From Strigamia acuminata (Eukaryota > Arthropoda > Chilopoda > Geophilomorpha > Linotaeniidae): DNA of 60,000 nucleotides. The translations under genes were made by a program, and so were the position numbers. The stretch spans positions 36,679,211 through 36,739,210 of the forward strand of contig OX442314.1 in NCBI GenBank assembly GCA_949358305.1, written 5' to 3'. Below, in pieces: positions 31,801-41,655 of this stretch. The number at the start of each line of letters is the position of its first letter. Within the stretch, counting starts at the first letter, position 1. The notes under the pieces were generated by a model. That model saw nothing but the letters and a program-made list of their open reading frames with translations. It did no database searches and was not told where the DNA came from.

Positions 31801-33168
31801 GGCGACACTTACGACTCCGTGTTTACTACAATGGGTTCTGCGTACGAAGAGTGTCGAGCCGAGTGCGTCGGATTGCATTTGTGTTTGCATTCGAACGTTC
31901 TTAAGTGAGAGAGTGTAGAGATTTTGCTCGTAATGTGTTTGGTTTTAATTTTTAATTCCACTTTTTGTAGAATTTTCGGATATGAAGGACAAGTTGCCGA
32001 AGACATAATTTACATAAACTGGTTAAATCTGTTGCTCGGTGCGTTGCGCGGTTTGGAAATGTTTCAGCCGGATAAAAAGACATGGGGTCAGTCACATTCC
32101 CAAGCTCGATATGTCATTTTGCAAGTTTTGCTCGAAGCTGGTGAAGGATTGGTCAACGTGACTCAAACTACCGGCGCCGATGGAAAACCGGATTTGTTGC
32201 TGTCTCTCGATCGTGACAAAATCCAAACAATTGGAAAAGATGCGATTGGAATATTCTTAAAAAAATTACAGGTTTTTATTCGTTGATTTCGTTCGATTTA
32301 ATTTTACTATTTTTAAATGTCGCGTTGAATTTTACTAGGCATACAAAACGATGGCCGCAGTGAAACAAGCGTCTGAAATGTTTCTCAATTATTCAGCTGT
32401 GTTGGAAGATAGTAAAATTCCCTTTTTCAAATATCGGGATATTGTAGTTGCACGGCGACAACCGCGGAAAATGTTCGTGCAAGCTAATACGATTGTTAAA
32501 GGTAGAAAATGGCAGATAGGGTTTTGGCGAGGGTGTAGCCAATGCTGGAAATCTCGTACAGGCAAAGATTTTAGATTTCAAAATCCTTGAAATCTCATGA
32601 AATCCTGGAAATCTCATTAAATCCTTTAAATATCATAAAATCTTTGAAATCTCATGAAATCCTGGAAATCCTAGAAATTCTATAAATTTTCTTGCAAGTT
32701 GTCGCAATTTCTAGCAAAATATTTTAAGAAACCCACCTGAAATTTTGAGAAATCCTTGTGAAATCCTGAAATCCCGAAATCCTTAGCAAATCCCTGAAAT
32801 CGTCGAAATCTTTCAAATATCATGAAATCCTGGAAATCTTATAAATTGTCTTGCAAATTGTTGTAAATCTCGGTCAGGCACAGATTTTTTATTTCAAAAT
32901 CCTTGAAATCTCATGAAATCTTCAAGGATTTTAAAATCTCGTATGCTATTTTTGCGATTGGCTACCCCCTCGGGTTTTGGTGTTTGATTTTTACGATTTG
33001 TTTTTGTTTTGTGTTTGATCTTGTTTAGATGGAAAAGCTACTTTAAAATCGTACGAGGCCTCGCACGCAGGGCTTATACAGTCGTGGATTGATCGTTTTC
33101 CGACAGCAGAAGTAGATGAGTTTTTGATTAATTTATGGGAGAAAGATAAGGCTTCGCATGAAATATGA
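28853..33168 (+). CDS. DPP3: Dipeptidyl peptidase III, 13 exons
   Basis: Exons: 28853-29025, 29107-29275, 29337-29456, 29513-29602, 29659-29796, 29869-30156, 30354-30484, 30550-30803, 30857-31119, 31780-31904, 31971-32271, 32339-32501, 33029-33168; together 784 residues in one frame with GT-AG introns. DPP III is a zinc metallopeptidase that removes dipeptides from the N-terminus of small peptides in the cytosol. The zinc motif HELLGH is at 31015-31032 and the second motif EECRAE at 31846-31863. Other landmarks are [13 protein letters not shown] and [22 protein letters not shown]. Exon 1 adds about 58 residues rich in Arg and Ser ([20 protein letters not shown]), like a mitochondrial presequence; starting instead at the ATG in exon 2 would give a protein of the usual cytosolic length. 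Three introns carry inverted-repeat elements. Confidence 0.95.
30210..30309. repeat. Short inverted repeat in DPP3 intron 6
   Basis: GACTTCTAAACCCCTAAACC (30210-30229) and GGTTTAGGAGTTTAAAAGTC (30290-30309) are imperfect inverted ends of a 100-bp insert. It could be a small MITE or a hairpin in the transcript. Confidence 0.55.
31131..31730. repeat. 600-bp inverted repeat in DPP3 intron 9
   Basis: The left arm (TATATACTCTGACCGACCTTAAG, then GGACCCTAAC) and right arm (31560-31730) are inverted over about 170 bp, including the CACCAGGAAAAGTAG region and its complement. The centre is degenerate AATCGATTTTT/AAAAATCGATT repeats that can fold on themselves. This is why intron 9 is ten times longer than most. 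No coding content; probably a MITE. Confidence 0.75.
32519..32980. repeat. Inverted-repeat element in DPP3 intron 12
   Basis: Ends TTTTGGCGAGGGTGTAGCCA (32522 on) and TGGCTACCCCCTCGGGTTTTGG (to 32980) are inverted. Between them GAAATC-rich units such as AAATCTCATGAAATCCTGG recur many times. It explains the length of the last intron. No coding content. Confidence 0.65.
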
Positions 33169-34177
33169 ATGAATTGAAATCAAGTTGATGTTTTATGAAA
33201 CTTTTAAATCCGATTAAAAATACTTTGAAATAGGATTTGTTTGTTTTTGTTGCTCGAGATTGTGGATTCCACCACCATCGTCCCCTGAAAATAACACCTT
33301 GGTGAAAACTGTAAGTTGTGAAACATTGTTGAAAGATTCGAATATAACACCACTTCAGCTATAACACCAACCATGGTGTTATACTGTTGTATTCGAATAC
33401 AGAGTATACCCCCATGGTGTTATATTCAGATTTGTATAAAAATATTTAAAACGTACTGTACGTATATCGTTGATTTTGTTAATTTACATATCTTTTTGTT
33501 TTTTCAATCAGCATAATGAATACAAATTAATAGAGTAAATAACAATTTTACTTTTTCGAAAACTTACATGATATTGGCTGAATATAACACCATGGTGTTA
33601 AATTCAAATACAACACCATGGTGTTATTTTCGGGGAAAGACGATAGTGGAAGGTCAGATTTTGGCATTTTTAGGCGTTTTTAGATTTTTAATTTAATTTT
33701 CCAACCAATGGTATAACTTACTCCTTGACCCTTGGTTTTCCAAAATATTTATTGTCAGCTGAAATACAAGTGCAAACATTAAAACAAACACCCAGAAGAA
33801 TTATTTCTTTTCTTCCTATTACACACACAAAACACGAATTTGGAGCTTTTTCAAACAAAAAAGTTAGCTTTCCAAACATTTTTGGCACAAAATCGATATT
33901 TTTTAGAAATTTGCGCGTCGCGTATTTAAAAAGCTAAAGAAACAAATAATTTTGCAGTATATTTTAATCGATTTTTCTATTGATTACATCACAGAATTGT
34001 AAAAGGTAATTTTATAACACACTTTAACAGTTACATATAGTATTGTAATCATCAATCGTTTTGCAAACACATTCTCGTCCTTCACAATCTGTGCAACCTA
34101 GAAATAACAAGAATTACAATTTGATAAAACTTTTTAAATTTCCATTTTGCTCGTACTCATCATAATTAGCTCGAATT
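33169..34177. other. Intergenic DNA with a palindrome-rich MITE
   Basis: From 33268 (TCCACCACCATCGTCCCC) to 33651 (complement of TCCACTATCGTCTTTCCCC) an element has inverted ends, and AACACCATGGTGTT-type palindromes recur inside it four times or more. The rest up to the LRR gene's stop is AT-rich without a recognised gene. Confidence 0.65.
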
Positions 34178-35575
34178 TCAGGCATCTTCGTCTACATCTA
34201 CTGCTACATCCTCGTGTTTGTGTTTGACGTGCACATCCAAGTTTTTACTTTGAACGTAAGCGACAATTTGATTATATTCTGCAAAATCAATATTAATGCA
34301 GTCAACTAGGTTTAATTCAGTCAAACGATTTTCGGTTTCTAACAATTTTACGACCGAAACTACTCCGATTGAATTGCAGCTATTCAGTGATAAAACTTGA
34401 AGATTTCCAAGTGCATTCGACTCGACAACTTCCGATATGACTTTGTCGCTAAGTGTTTGGCACGAAAATAAACGTACGTTTTTTACATTCGGACATTGTG
34501 TCAGAAACATTTGCATTTGCAATTCGGTGAGGACGCCTTCTTCGACACCGTCGTCATTACTGCCGTAAAGTAAATGCAGTTGACGCAATTTCTTGAACAG
34601 AATACGTCCGACCGAATTATCTAAACGCGCAGCATCGAAAATCGTACAATTCATCAAGGTTAATGTCTCCAACATTGGACAGGAGCGACCAACAAGTCTA
34701 ATGTCCACTAATTGATGATCGTACAAATGTAGAGTGGTCAATTGTTGCATTATCTTATGGTTTAAGGCGTTAGTAATACTCACGGGTGACTCTAGATTGA
34801 GCAAAAACCTTAAATTGCTTAAATTTGGGAAAATTGAGGCCAGCATGGTCAAATCTTGGTCGTCTTGTATCATCATGTCGGTTGTTTCGATGCCATAAGT
34901 GCGCAATGTGTTGTTTACTACGAATTGTTGTTTTAGCAAGTCAAATAACAACATGACATCGTCAGTATAAATTTTAAACACTTTTAAGAGCGGCAATTGG
35001 TCGAGAATCATGAAAAAACCCTCGGGATTGATACGAGTGCGAGTGAGATCCAAATAGTCGAGTTTTGGACAAGCGGTTAAGCAAAGTGCACCGATTAATG
35101 TGACGTGAATGCAGAATGAGAGATCGAGGTGTTGCAATGACGGACAATTTGCGGCGATTTCACGAACAACTTGGTCGGTGCATTCTCGTCTGTTTGACAA
35201 ACTCAGACGTTGAAGTTTGGGTAATTTTTGCACCAGTTTGATGAGAGATTCGGATGGAATTTGCAGATCGGATTCCAAGTCCAGATGTACGAGGTTGCGG
35301 GCAACTTGGCCCATTTTGTCCAGTAAGAGATTCGCGGGCAGATCGAAAACGTGCAAATGGGATAAGGATATTGCGCCGGCATGAACAAACATGTTGGCAT
35401 TCAAACGCGGGTAGATCGGTTCGATTTGACGACATATTTGTTGGAAAACGTCGTTAATAAGCCGTTTAGGTTGATAAATCAACAGTTGATGTTGCAGCCC
35501 AAAATCTGGCAAACTAGTGGTCAATTTGTTTAAACACAAATTGCGGAGGCTGGGTGCTGATTTTCGGTAGGGCAT
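34178..35575 (-). CDS. Leucine-rich-repeat protein with N-terminal BC box, intronless
   Basis: A 465-residue protein on the minus strand. Residues 9-18 read SLRNLCLNKL, which fits the Elongin-C binding BC-box pattern (L-x3-C-x3-hydrophobic). It is followed by a leucine- and proline-containing segment (to about 40) where VHL- or SOCS-type boxes carry their cullin-binding part. The rest is LRRs of the cysteine-containing/FBXL-like kind: repeated LxxLxLSxCxxxT and LQHLDLSFCIHVT, NVKNVRLFSCQTLSD, LQVLSLNSCNSIG. The acidic tail ends VAVDVDEDA. ZYG11/ZER1-type receptors have the same architecture (BC box then LRRs) and recruit CUL2; whether this one uses CUL2 or CUL5 I cannot say. No F-box was seen. 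The gene has no introns. The ATG at 35575 has a TATAAAA 54 bp upstream (35629-35623). Confidence 0.75.
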   Translation of the reverse strand: MPYRKSAPSLRNLCLNKLTTSLPDFGLQHQLLIYQPKRLINDVFQQICRQIEPIYPRLNANMFVHAGAISLSHLHVFDLPANLLLDKMGQVARNLVHLDLESDLQIPSESLIKLVQKLPKLQRLSLSNRRECTDQVVREIAANCPSLQHLDLSFCIHVTLIGALCLTACPKLDYLDLTRTRINPEGFFMILDQLPLLKVFKIYTDDVMLLFDLLKQQFVVNNTLRTYGIETTDMMIQDDQDLTMLASIFPNLSNLRFLLNLESPVSITNALNHKIMQQLTTLHLYDHQLVDIRLVGRSCPMLETLTLMNCTIFDAARLDNSVGRILFKKLRQLHLLYGSNDDGVEEGVLTELQMQMFLTQCPNVKNVRLFSCQTLSDKVISEVVESNALGNLQVLSLNSCNSIGVVSVVKLLETENRLTELNLVDCINIDFAEYNQIVAYVQSKNLDVHVKHKHEDVAVDVDEDA

Positions 35576-36939
35576 GTTGGCAAAACAGTTGCGAATGAAT
35601 GAAACGAAGTGTAAGGTTTGGTTTTTATATCTGGCTGGATGGAAAACGTTTGTATTGCGTTAACGTAAACGTATTGCTAAACGGTTTGAGAAATCCGGAT
35701 TTAAAGAATGTCAAAAAATAAAATAATTTATTTTGTGTAAAAAATGACAGATTCACACTTTTTATGTATCGGATGGACAATTTAAAAAATCGTGCATACT
35801 GGTACTTTGCATCATTTTGATGGAAAATTCAGTTTGGTCATTTATTCACTTAAATAATTTTTAAAACATGATAGTTTAAACTAAAATAAACTATTTAAAC
35901 CTATTATGTTAAAAAATAATAATTTTACAAAACAGCGGTATCGGTTTTGGCTGTTATCGGATTATTTTGGTATTGGTCAAACCCTAATTTTTTTCGCTTC
36001 ACTGCCCTGCTCGTATTGTTTGAACTTTTTCAGATTGGATGTAGCAAATATGACTTTAAGTTTAAGCTTGGTACTCAAATCACTATCTGGTAATTCAGCC
36101 AGGATATGCTTAATTACTTGCCTGTCTACTAGTATAATTCATTTGAGTGCGCAATTGTTTAAATAATCCTTTGAAACTTTTTCATAATGTTACTCTCTTA
36201 ACTCGTTGGTAAGTTTCAGAGCTTTTTCTTTCTTTGGTTTATCTTTTCGCTTTAGCATTTCATCGCTGTCTGAAGACGAATAAGGTGCTTGCCATAAGTA
36301 TAGAATAATCAGTTTTTTTGAAATATTTCTCTTTGTCCTTCATCTGGAATCAAACCAATTTTGTAATACCGTATTTTACCAAATAAGAGCCGCGGCTCTT
36401 ATTGAAAAGAGCCGCGGCTCTTATTGAAAACTGCCACTTTGAGCTGCGGCTTTAATTCGGGGGCGGCTACAATTCGAGGGCGACTCTTATTCGGTAAAAT
36501 ACGGTACATGTATTTTGTCATTACATCTACATTTGTGCAAATTTCATTTTGCACAAGGGATTGTTTCAAAATAAAAAAATCGCGAGTTATACAATTCAAA
36601 AATAGCAGAAAATTGATGACATAATCATTAATTAACCAATCAAACAAAGGCATGTTACTTGATGTTAATTTTATCCATTTTTTTGCATCAAACCTAAAAT
36701 ATTCTATACTTATGTCACTCCCATTTTTATGTAAAATCACTGCCAAATTCATTTTTCTAAAAAACTTATAAATCTGTTAATTTTAAATGAATTCTAATGA
36801 CAAAATACATTTATTAAAAAATTGGTTTGATCCTAGATGAAGTGCAAAAAAAATATTTAAAAAAACTGATTATTCTATACTTATGGCACGCACCTTATGC
36901 ATCTGACAAACGTTTAAATGTCAAATTCTTGTCCGATGA
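35576..36939. other. Intergenic DNA
   Basis: The LRR gene's promoter side lies at 35576-35700. A 140-bp MITE is at 36367-36506 (listed separately). Short open frames at 35906-36166 and 36399-36752 are AT-rich and show no family motif. Confidence 0.4.
36367..36506. mobile_element. 140-bp MITE with GAGCCGCGGCTC palindromes
   Basis: Ends TACCGTATTTTACCAAATAAG and CTTATTCGGTAAAATACGGTA are inverted and include TA at both outer edges. Inside, AAGAGCCGCGGCTCTTATTG occurs twice (36385-36425). It is too short to code. Confidence 0.75.
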
Positions 36940-37953
36940 TCAACAGATCTGCATCGCTGCATATTTTTCCTTACTTTCTTGCAAATGTCGAGCTTTATCT
37001 CTCACATTCGAATGTTTCTTCAAGTGTTGATCCAGTCTTGTTCCAATCCAATCACATTTCGGACAGGCTGATTTTGGATAAACTCTCTTCTTGCGGTTAG
37101 CTTTCTTTCGTTCATCCCGAGCATTACGAATTCTCTCTAAAGCGGTCTCCTTATCGAATTCTGGGTGGGAGTGTTCATAATGTTGTGGTAGGTTTGTGTA
37201 CTCACGTGGAACTTCGCAATCTGGACACTGGATCTTTTTACCTTTCGTCGCGGGTCTGTTTCTACACATTTTTTTACGATGCACGCGCTTCTCCTTTGGT
37301 GTTTCGGTTTCTTGGGATTTATTTTCCGGATTCTTTTCTCTTTTCTCTAAAAGACTCGACTCGGCACGTTTATGCGGATCCACAAAAAGTATAGGACTAA
37401 TCGACAAACTTCGGTTCTTCGTCTCTATATTCAAAGGACTCGACTCCAAAGATTTATTTTCCGGGCTCGACAATGGTTTAGAACTTTCTTTCGACACACT
37501 TCTCTCGCTCTCACTTGTAATCTCACTTTCGCTCTCGAATGACTCTTTATCCACCAATGCTAGAGCTTCAATATTTCTCCTCTCAACTTGGCCTTCAAAC
37601 ACAATCTCCAAACTTTCATTCATGTCAATAGGTTCTTCCCTATCTAAAGGATCAAATGAATATTCATCAAATCTGGGCAAGCGAAGATGTTCATAAATGG
37701 GTGGAATGTTGCAAAAATTTTGCTGGTCAATCAAAAGCCAAAGTTTATAATTTTGCTCTCCAATTTCAACTCTTGGCCGGACTCGCCTTTCGTCCTCATT
37801 CTCTACTCGCTTTCGCTTGGAATTTTCGCGTGTTTTGTTTGGATCTATTAAACTGGACGAATTGAATGCCAGATTTGTTGAAATTCGTTGAACGAATAGT
37901 TGTAGATGTCCGAATGACAAAAGCAAACTGTATGATTCTGCATGGAAATTCAA
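36940..37953 (-). CDS. Zinc-finger-like protein, start unresolved
   Basis: An open frame of 337 codons on the minus strand, with a basic patch (KRKRVENEDERRVRPR), a long Ser/Glu-rich middle and a basic C-terminal part. That part has two C2H2-like fingers: CPDCEVPREYTNLPQHYEHSH (about 243) and CPKCDWIGTRLDQHLKKH (about 297). The finger spacing is slightly irregular. It is probably nuclear and nucleic-acid binding, but I do not recognise the family. The first in-frame ATG is only at residue 111 (37623). The frame stays open upstream of 37953, and TTCACAG near 37977 could be a splice acceptor, so an upstream exon may supply the start. Confidence 0.55.
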   Translation of the reverse strand: MNFHAESYSLLLSFGHLQLFVQRISTNLAFNSSSLIDPNKTRENSKRKRVENEDERRVRPRVEIGEQNYKLWLLIDQQNFCNIPPIYEHLRLPRFDEYSFDPLDREEPIDMNESLEIVFEGQVERRNIEALALVDKESFESESEITSESERSVSKESSKPLSSPENKSLESSPLNIETKNRSLSISPILFVDPHKRAESSLLEKREKNPENKSQETETPKEKRVHRKKMCRNRPATKGKKIQCPDCEVPREYTNLPQHYEHSHPEFDKETALERIRNARDERKKANRKKRVYPKSACPKCDWIGTRLDQHLKKHSNVRDKARHLQESKEKYAAMQIC

Positions 37954-38001
37954 ATTGGTTATATAAGTTAGTACCTGTGAATGGATATATAGCGATATGT
38001 A

Positions 38002-38067
38002 TAACGTTATATAGACGTTTCGGTAACGTTATATAGACGTTTTGGTAGCGTTATATAGACGTTTCGG
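38002..38067. repeat. Three 22-bp tandem repeats with AACGTTATATAGACGTTT
   Basis: TAACGTTATATAGACGTTTCGG occurs at 38002-38023, 38024-38045 and 38046-38067 with one or two changes, and a decayed fourth follows. It lies just upstream of the minus-strand zinc-finger frame and shares AACGTTAT with the ligase promoters. Regulatory function is only a guess. Confidence 0.6.
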
Positions 38068-38299
38068 TCACGTCGTACGGACGTATCTAAATCACCAAAA
38101 AATGTAATTTTTGAAAAAAAAAATTACGGAGTATTTAAAATGTCTAGAATTTAGACTTCTAGCCTAAAAAGTACCGCTGATCACGTTTCTGAACTTATAT
38201 GCAGTGTTGTTCACAGTACCCCTTAAGTGTACCGCGGTAGACGTAAAAACGTGAGAAAACACGAGATTCTCGTGTTTTCTCCAGTTTTCCACTACCGAT

Positions 38300-38505
38300 T
38301 TAAAAAATTTATAAAGTTGATGTTGGCGGTGATCAAATACATTTGTAAGTACGTGAATAAATTCAGCGACATGGCAGTTTTTTGTGTGCAACCACATAGA
38401 AGTGATAGGAATGCGGTCATACATATCAATAAAATCGCACAGTATCAGGTTGGAAGATACATAAGCAGCAATGAAGCTGTATGGCAAACTCCAGCTGTTG
38501 TTCAC
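38300..38505 (+). pseudogene. Helitron Rep/helicase gene, fragment 1 of 3
   Basis: The frame reads VIKYICKYVNKFSDMAVF and AQYQVGRYISSNEAVW, conserved landmarks of Helitron-encoded Rep-helicase proteins (rolling-circle transposition). It runs to 38505, where the foldback element is inserted at TTA. The frame resumes in the same phase at 51894, so one insertion event explains the break. The 5' part of the Helitron is missing. At 38254-38275 a short hairpin of AAAACACGAG/CTCGTGTTTT is present. Confidence 0.82.
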
Positions 38506-38508
38506 TTA

Positions 38509-38997
38509 CAAGGAGACCGCATGACCTCTGGAACCCAAAGTAATTTATATGACATCACAACTTTGTTTATCAACATGACTGCCTGCATGAAGACAATAAT
38601 AGTTTGTAGTGGTAGCCCAGTGGCTAAGGCAATGAACTAGGAATCTTTCCAAAAAGTCAGTTCCACACAGGTTTAAATCCTGTTGTGTGGATGAAAAGTT
38701 TTACTTGAATTTTTTATTTATTTTTAGCAGTAGTTTTGATGTTTGTAATTTTAAATTTGTTTTTATATTTGTTAAAAAATAAAAATTAATTACATTAAAA
38801 TTTTCTAAAAACAAATATAAAATTACGAACATTAAAAATACTGCTAAAAAGAAATAAAAAATAAAAGTCAAAATTTTCACACACAACAGCATTCGAACCT
38901 GTATGGAAGAACCTGTGTGGAAGATTCCTAGTCCATTGTCTTAACCACTGAGCCACCACTACAAACTATTATTGTGTTCATGCAGGCAGTCATGTTG
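38509..38997. mobile_element. Foldback element 2, left portion
   Basis: It starts CAAGGAGACCGCATGACC immediately after TTA (38506-38508). The matching end GCGGTCTCCTTG followed by TTA lies 13.4 kb away (51879-51893). The interior is a foldback like that at 17704-18730 but more diverged: left arm with tRNA-like A and B boxes (TAGCCCAGTGG near 38615, GGTTTAAATCC near 38672), AT-rich loop near 38765, right arm to GTTG at 38997. There the arm breaks off and continues at 51262. Confidence 0.82.
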
Positions 38998-39217
38998 TGC
39001 TGTGATCCGGGAATTTTGTTACCGGTACTAACTTACACTAATAATAAGTTAAAACTAACTCGCAGATGAGTGCCGTTGAAAGGACTTACTCTTGAGTTGC
39101 TAAGTGTTGTCTAAGGGGTTTTTAAATAAACACAAAGTATGGTTAAAATCAAATGAACAAGAGTTTAATCTGTGATTCATACAATGCAATGAATTTGATA
39201 ATGAACAGAAAAATACG
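38998..39217. mobile_element. LTR-like insert, left portion
   Basis: Between the broken arm of foldback 2 (ending GTTG, 38994-38997) and the Polinton's left duplication. It begins TGCTGTGATCC; its other portion (50572-51261) ends GATCACCACA followed by GTTG (51262-51265). TG...CA ends with a 4-bp duplication suggest a solo LTR of about 910 bp. No internal element genes are found. The family is unknown. Confidence 0.5.
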
Positions 39218-39312
39218 TGTTGTAGTAAAATATGAGATCTATGAATACGCATTTAAGATGCAATTCTTGATTTCTACCTCAAGGAGGGATTTAAAGGGAT
39301 GAAGGAGGAAAT
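39218..39312 (+). repeat. Polinton left terminal inverted repeat
   Basis: 95 bp starting TGTTGTAGTAAAATATGAG, the reverse complement of 50471-50565 with one mismatch by eye (at about 39269). AATACG precedes it. Confidence 0.92.
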
Positions 39313-39743
39313 CACCCGAGGCAAGGCCATGGGAAAGTGCATTAAATTATTCTGCTGTTTGAATTAAAGAGTTTTAAAAGGAAGTAGGTCATTGACTTCA
39401 CCTGCTTCTATCACAACTGGTTTTTTTGGAACGTTTCATTTTACTGGAGGGAAAATGAATAAATGACGTGATTTGTTTACATGTACTTTGTTGGCAAAAT
39501 CACACATATTAACCATTTTTAGGAAAGTGGGAGGTAATTAAAGTGAAAGTGGGGGTAAATCGTATGGACTTCCAATGACAGTGGGCAACATTTGCCATTG
39601 TTTAAAGTTTTCTGAGGGTATTGGAAGTGGGGGTTACGGCAAAATTAAAAGTGGGGGTAATTTTAAACGGTTTGTCTCGAGATGGTGAGTCGAATGCTAT
39701 ATTGCACGTATGGGTCAGGGTGTTTGATCACATGTTGAATCTG

Positions 39744-40141
39744 CACACGCTTCATTGGTGAAATTTTGGCTATGTCCAACACGCTTTGTTGGTGAAATTT
39801 GGCTATGTCCAACACGCTTCGTTGGTGATATTTTGACTATGTTCCACAAGCTTGGTTTGATATTTCGGCTATGTTCCACAAGCTTGGTTTGATATTTCGG
39901 CTATGTTCCACAAGCTTGGTTTGATATTTCGGCTATGTTCCACAAGCTTGGTTTGATATTTTGACTATGTGCCACAAGCTTGGTTTGATATTTCGGCTAT
40001 GTTCCACAAGCTTGGTTTGATATTTTGACTATGTCCATCACGCTTGGTTCGATATTTTGACTAAGTTCCACAAGCTTGGTTTGATATTCCGGCTATGTCC
40101 ATCACGCTTGGTTCGATATTTTGACTAAGTTCCACAAGCTT
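39744..40141. repeat. About 32-bp tandem satellite inside the Polinton
   Basis: ACAAGCTTGGTTTGATATTT plus CGGCTATGTTCC repeats about a dozen times with variants (TTTTGACTATG for TTTCGGCTATG, CACGCTT for CAAGCTT). The interval 39313-39743 before it has no gene that I can see; it includes G-rich GTGGGGGTAA motifs (39540-39665). Confidence 0.8.
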
Positions 40142-40212
40142 CTATATTTATATTTGTACTTATTTCTTATTTCATGTATTTATATTTGCAATTATTTCTT
40201 ATTTTAATTAAA

Positions 40213-40411
40213 ATTCAATTCATTTGTAAATAAATGTATTAAGATTTTTTAATAAAAAAGTCAATTGAAATGTTTAATAGGAAATGTAAAATGTCTAATT
40301 CATTTCATTTACAAATAAATGTATTAAGAATTTTTACATTTCCTATTAAACATTTCAATTGACTTTTTTATTAAAAAATCTTAATACATTTATCTGCAAA
40401 TAAATTGAATT
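40213..40411. repeat. 200-bp AT-rich inverted repeat in the Polinton
   Basis: The left half (AATTCATTTGTAAATAAATG ... AATAGGAAATGTAAAA) and right half (TTTTTACATTTCCTATT ... AAATAAATTGAATT) are reverse complements over about 90 bp each. The same vocabulary (AAATAAATGAATTACTTG) recurs at 50001-50275 near the other end. Confidence 0.65.
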
Positions 40412-41364
40412 ATCTTTATTTGACCTAAAAACAATTTCATTTTAAATAAAAATTCAATTGCCCCTGGGGAAATTTTTTTTATTCACAAATGAAATGTGAC
40501 CTAGTTGAAAGACCAGTTTAATTGCAAAAGAGTTGAAATGTATTAACACAATTTAAAATGAGAATTCGTTTGATTTTTTTGTCCTGTGTGTTGTTATTAA
40601 TTCCTTATTTTAATTCTATTTACAAAAAAAAATAAAACTTATTTTTAAATAAGAAAAAGTTAATTGAAAGAAAGTTTTTATTTGTTAATAGATATTAAAG
40701 TTGGAATTTATTAAACCAATTTAAAAATGAAATGGAATTAGAATTAAAACTATCCATTAGAAAAAATCAAATGAATTCTCATTTGATTCTTTTTAATTCC
40801 ATTTTAACTTTTATAATTAATAATTTTCATTTACAAATGAAAATTTTATTCCTTCTAAGTAATGGAACTTTCCAAAACCGGCTGTGTTAAAAGTAAGCCA
40901 TGTGACAGCATGTAATATATCTTGTAGGAAAAACGGATATGTGATCAAACAAACAAATTGATAAACATTTATCAAAACAAAAAAAAACAAAAAAAAAATG
41001 TTAAACAGTCGAATGAAAATATTTTTTTCCTCACCAGCAATTAAATCTCCCCCCCGAAGGCTTTTGCTCTTTAAAAACAAAAATAGCCTTTAGAGATTTT
41101 TTTTAATGAGTCAGAAAAACAGGTTTTCAAAGTGACTCAATCAGAAATAAATGAATAATAAATTGTAAAGAAAAATAATTTTATTCAGCTTTTAATTAAA
41201 AATTCTTTTACACATTTTATTTGTTTTTCAAAATTTTTTTTTACATTGACAAACGAGTTAGCAGAACAGGGGGCACTGCAATGATTACATACGTCACAAT
41301 TAAACAAGACACTGTTAAATGAATGGCGTAAGAATGCTCTAGTATGTTCATAAAACTCCATTTT
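40412..41364. other. Non-coding part of the Polinton left end
   Basis: AT-rich sequence with A- and T-runs; one 87-codon minus-strand frame (40817-41080) has no recognisable feature except phenylalanine-rich low complexity, and I do not call it a gene. Confidence 0.4.
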
Positions 41365-41655
41365 TTATAAACATTCATTCTCTTCATCAAAAAAATCTAT
41401 ATCCTTAATTTTCTTGCCCGGAATAATTTGATACAACTGCCTTATGTGTACTCTTGTTTCTGAGTTGAGAGAATCATGTATTATTCTTGCTCTTTTTATT
41501 ATTTTGCTTAGTTCAGGAAATTGTCCATCAATGCGAAATACAAATGCAAAATTATTTATATCTGTAATTTCAGCCCCCCATCTACTTATAAGTTCAAAGA
41601 TTATTTGCAGTAATATTTTCTCACTTTTTTCATAAGTTGCACAAAAAAATTCCAT
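41365..41655 (-). CDS. Polinton small ORF, unknown
   Basis: 96 residues beginning MEFFCATYEKSEKI, mixed charged and hydrophobic, acidic C-terminus (DIDFFDEENE). It lies downstream of the protease on the same strand and has an ATG and normal amino acid composition in an otherwise AT-rich area, which supports a real gene. I recognise no domain. Accessory genes at this position vary between Polintons. Confidence 0.5.
   Translation of the reverse strand: MEFFCATYEKSEKILLQIIFELISRWGAEITDINNFAFVFRIDGQFPELSKIIKRARIIHDSLNSETRVHIRQLYQIIPGKKIKDIDFFDEENECL

Noticed and set aside
39744-40141. CRISPR array
   Set aside because: The repeats are head-to-tail without unique spacers, and the window is eukaryotic.
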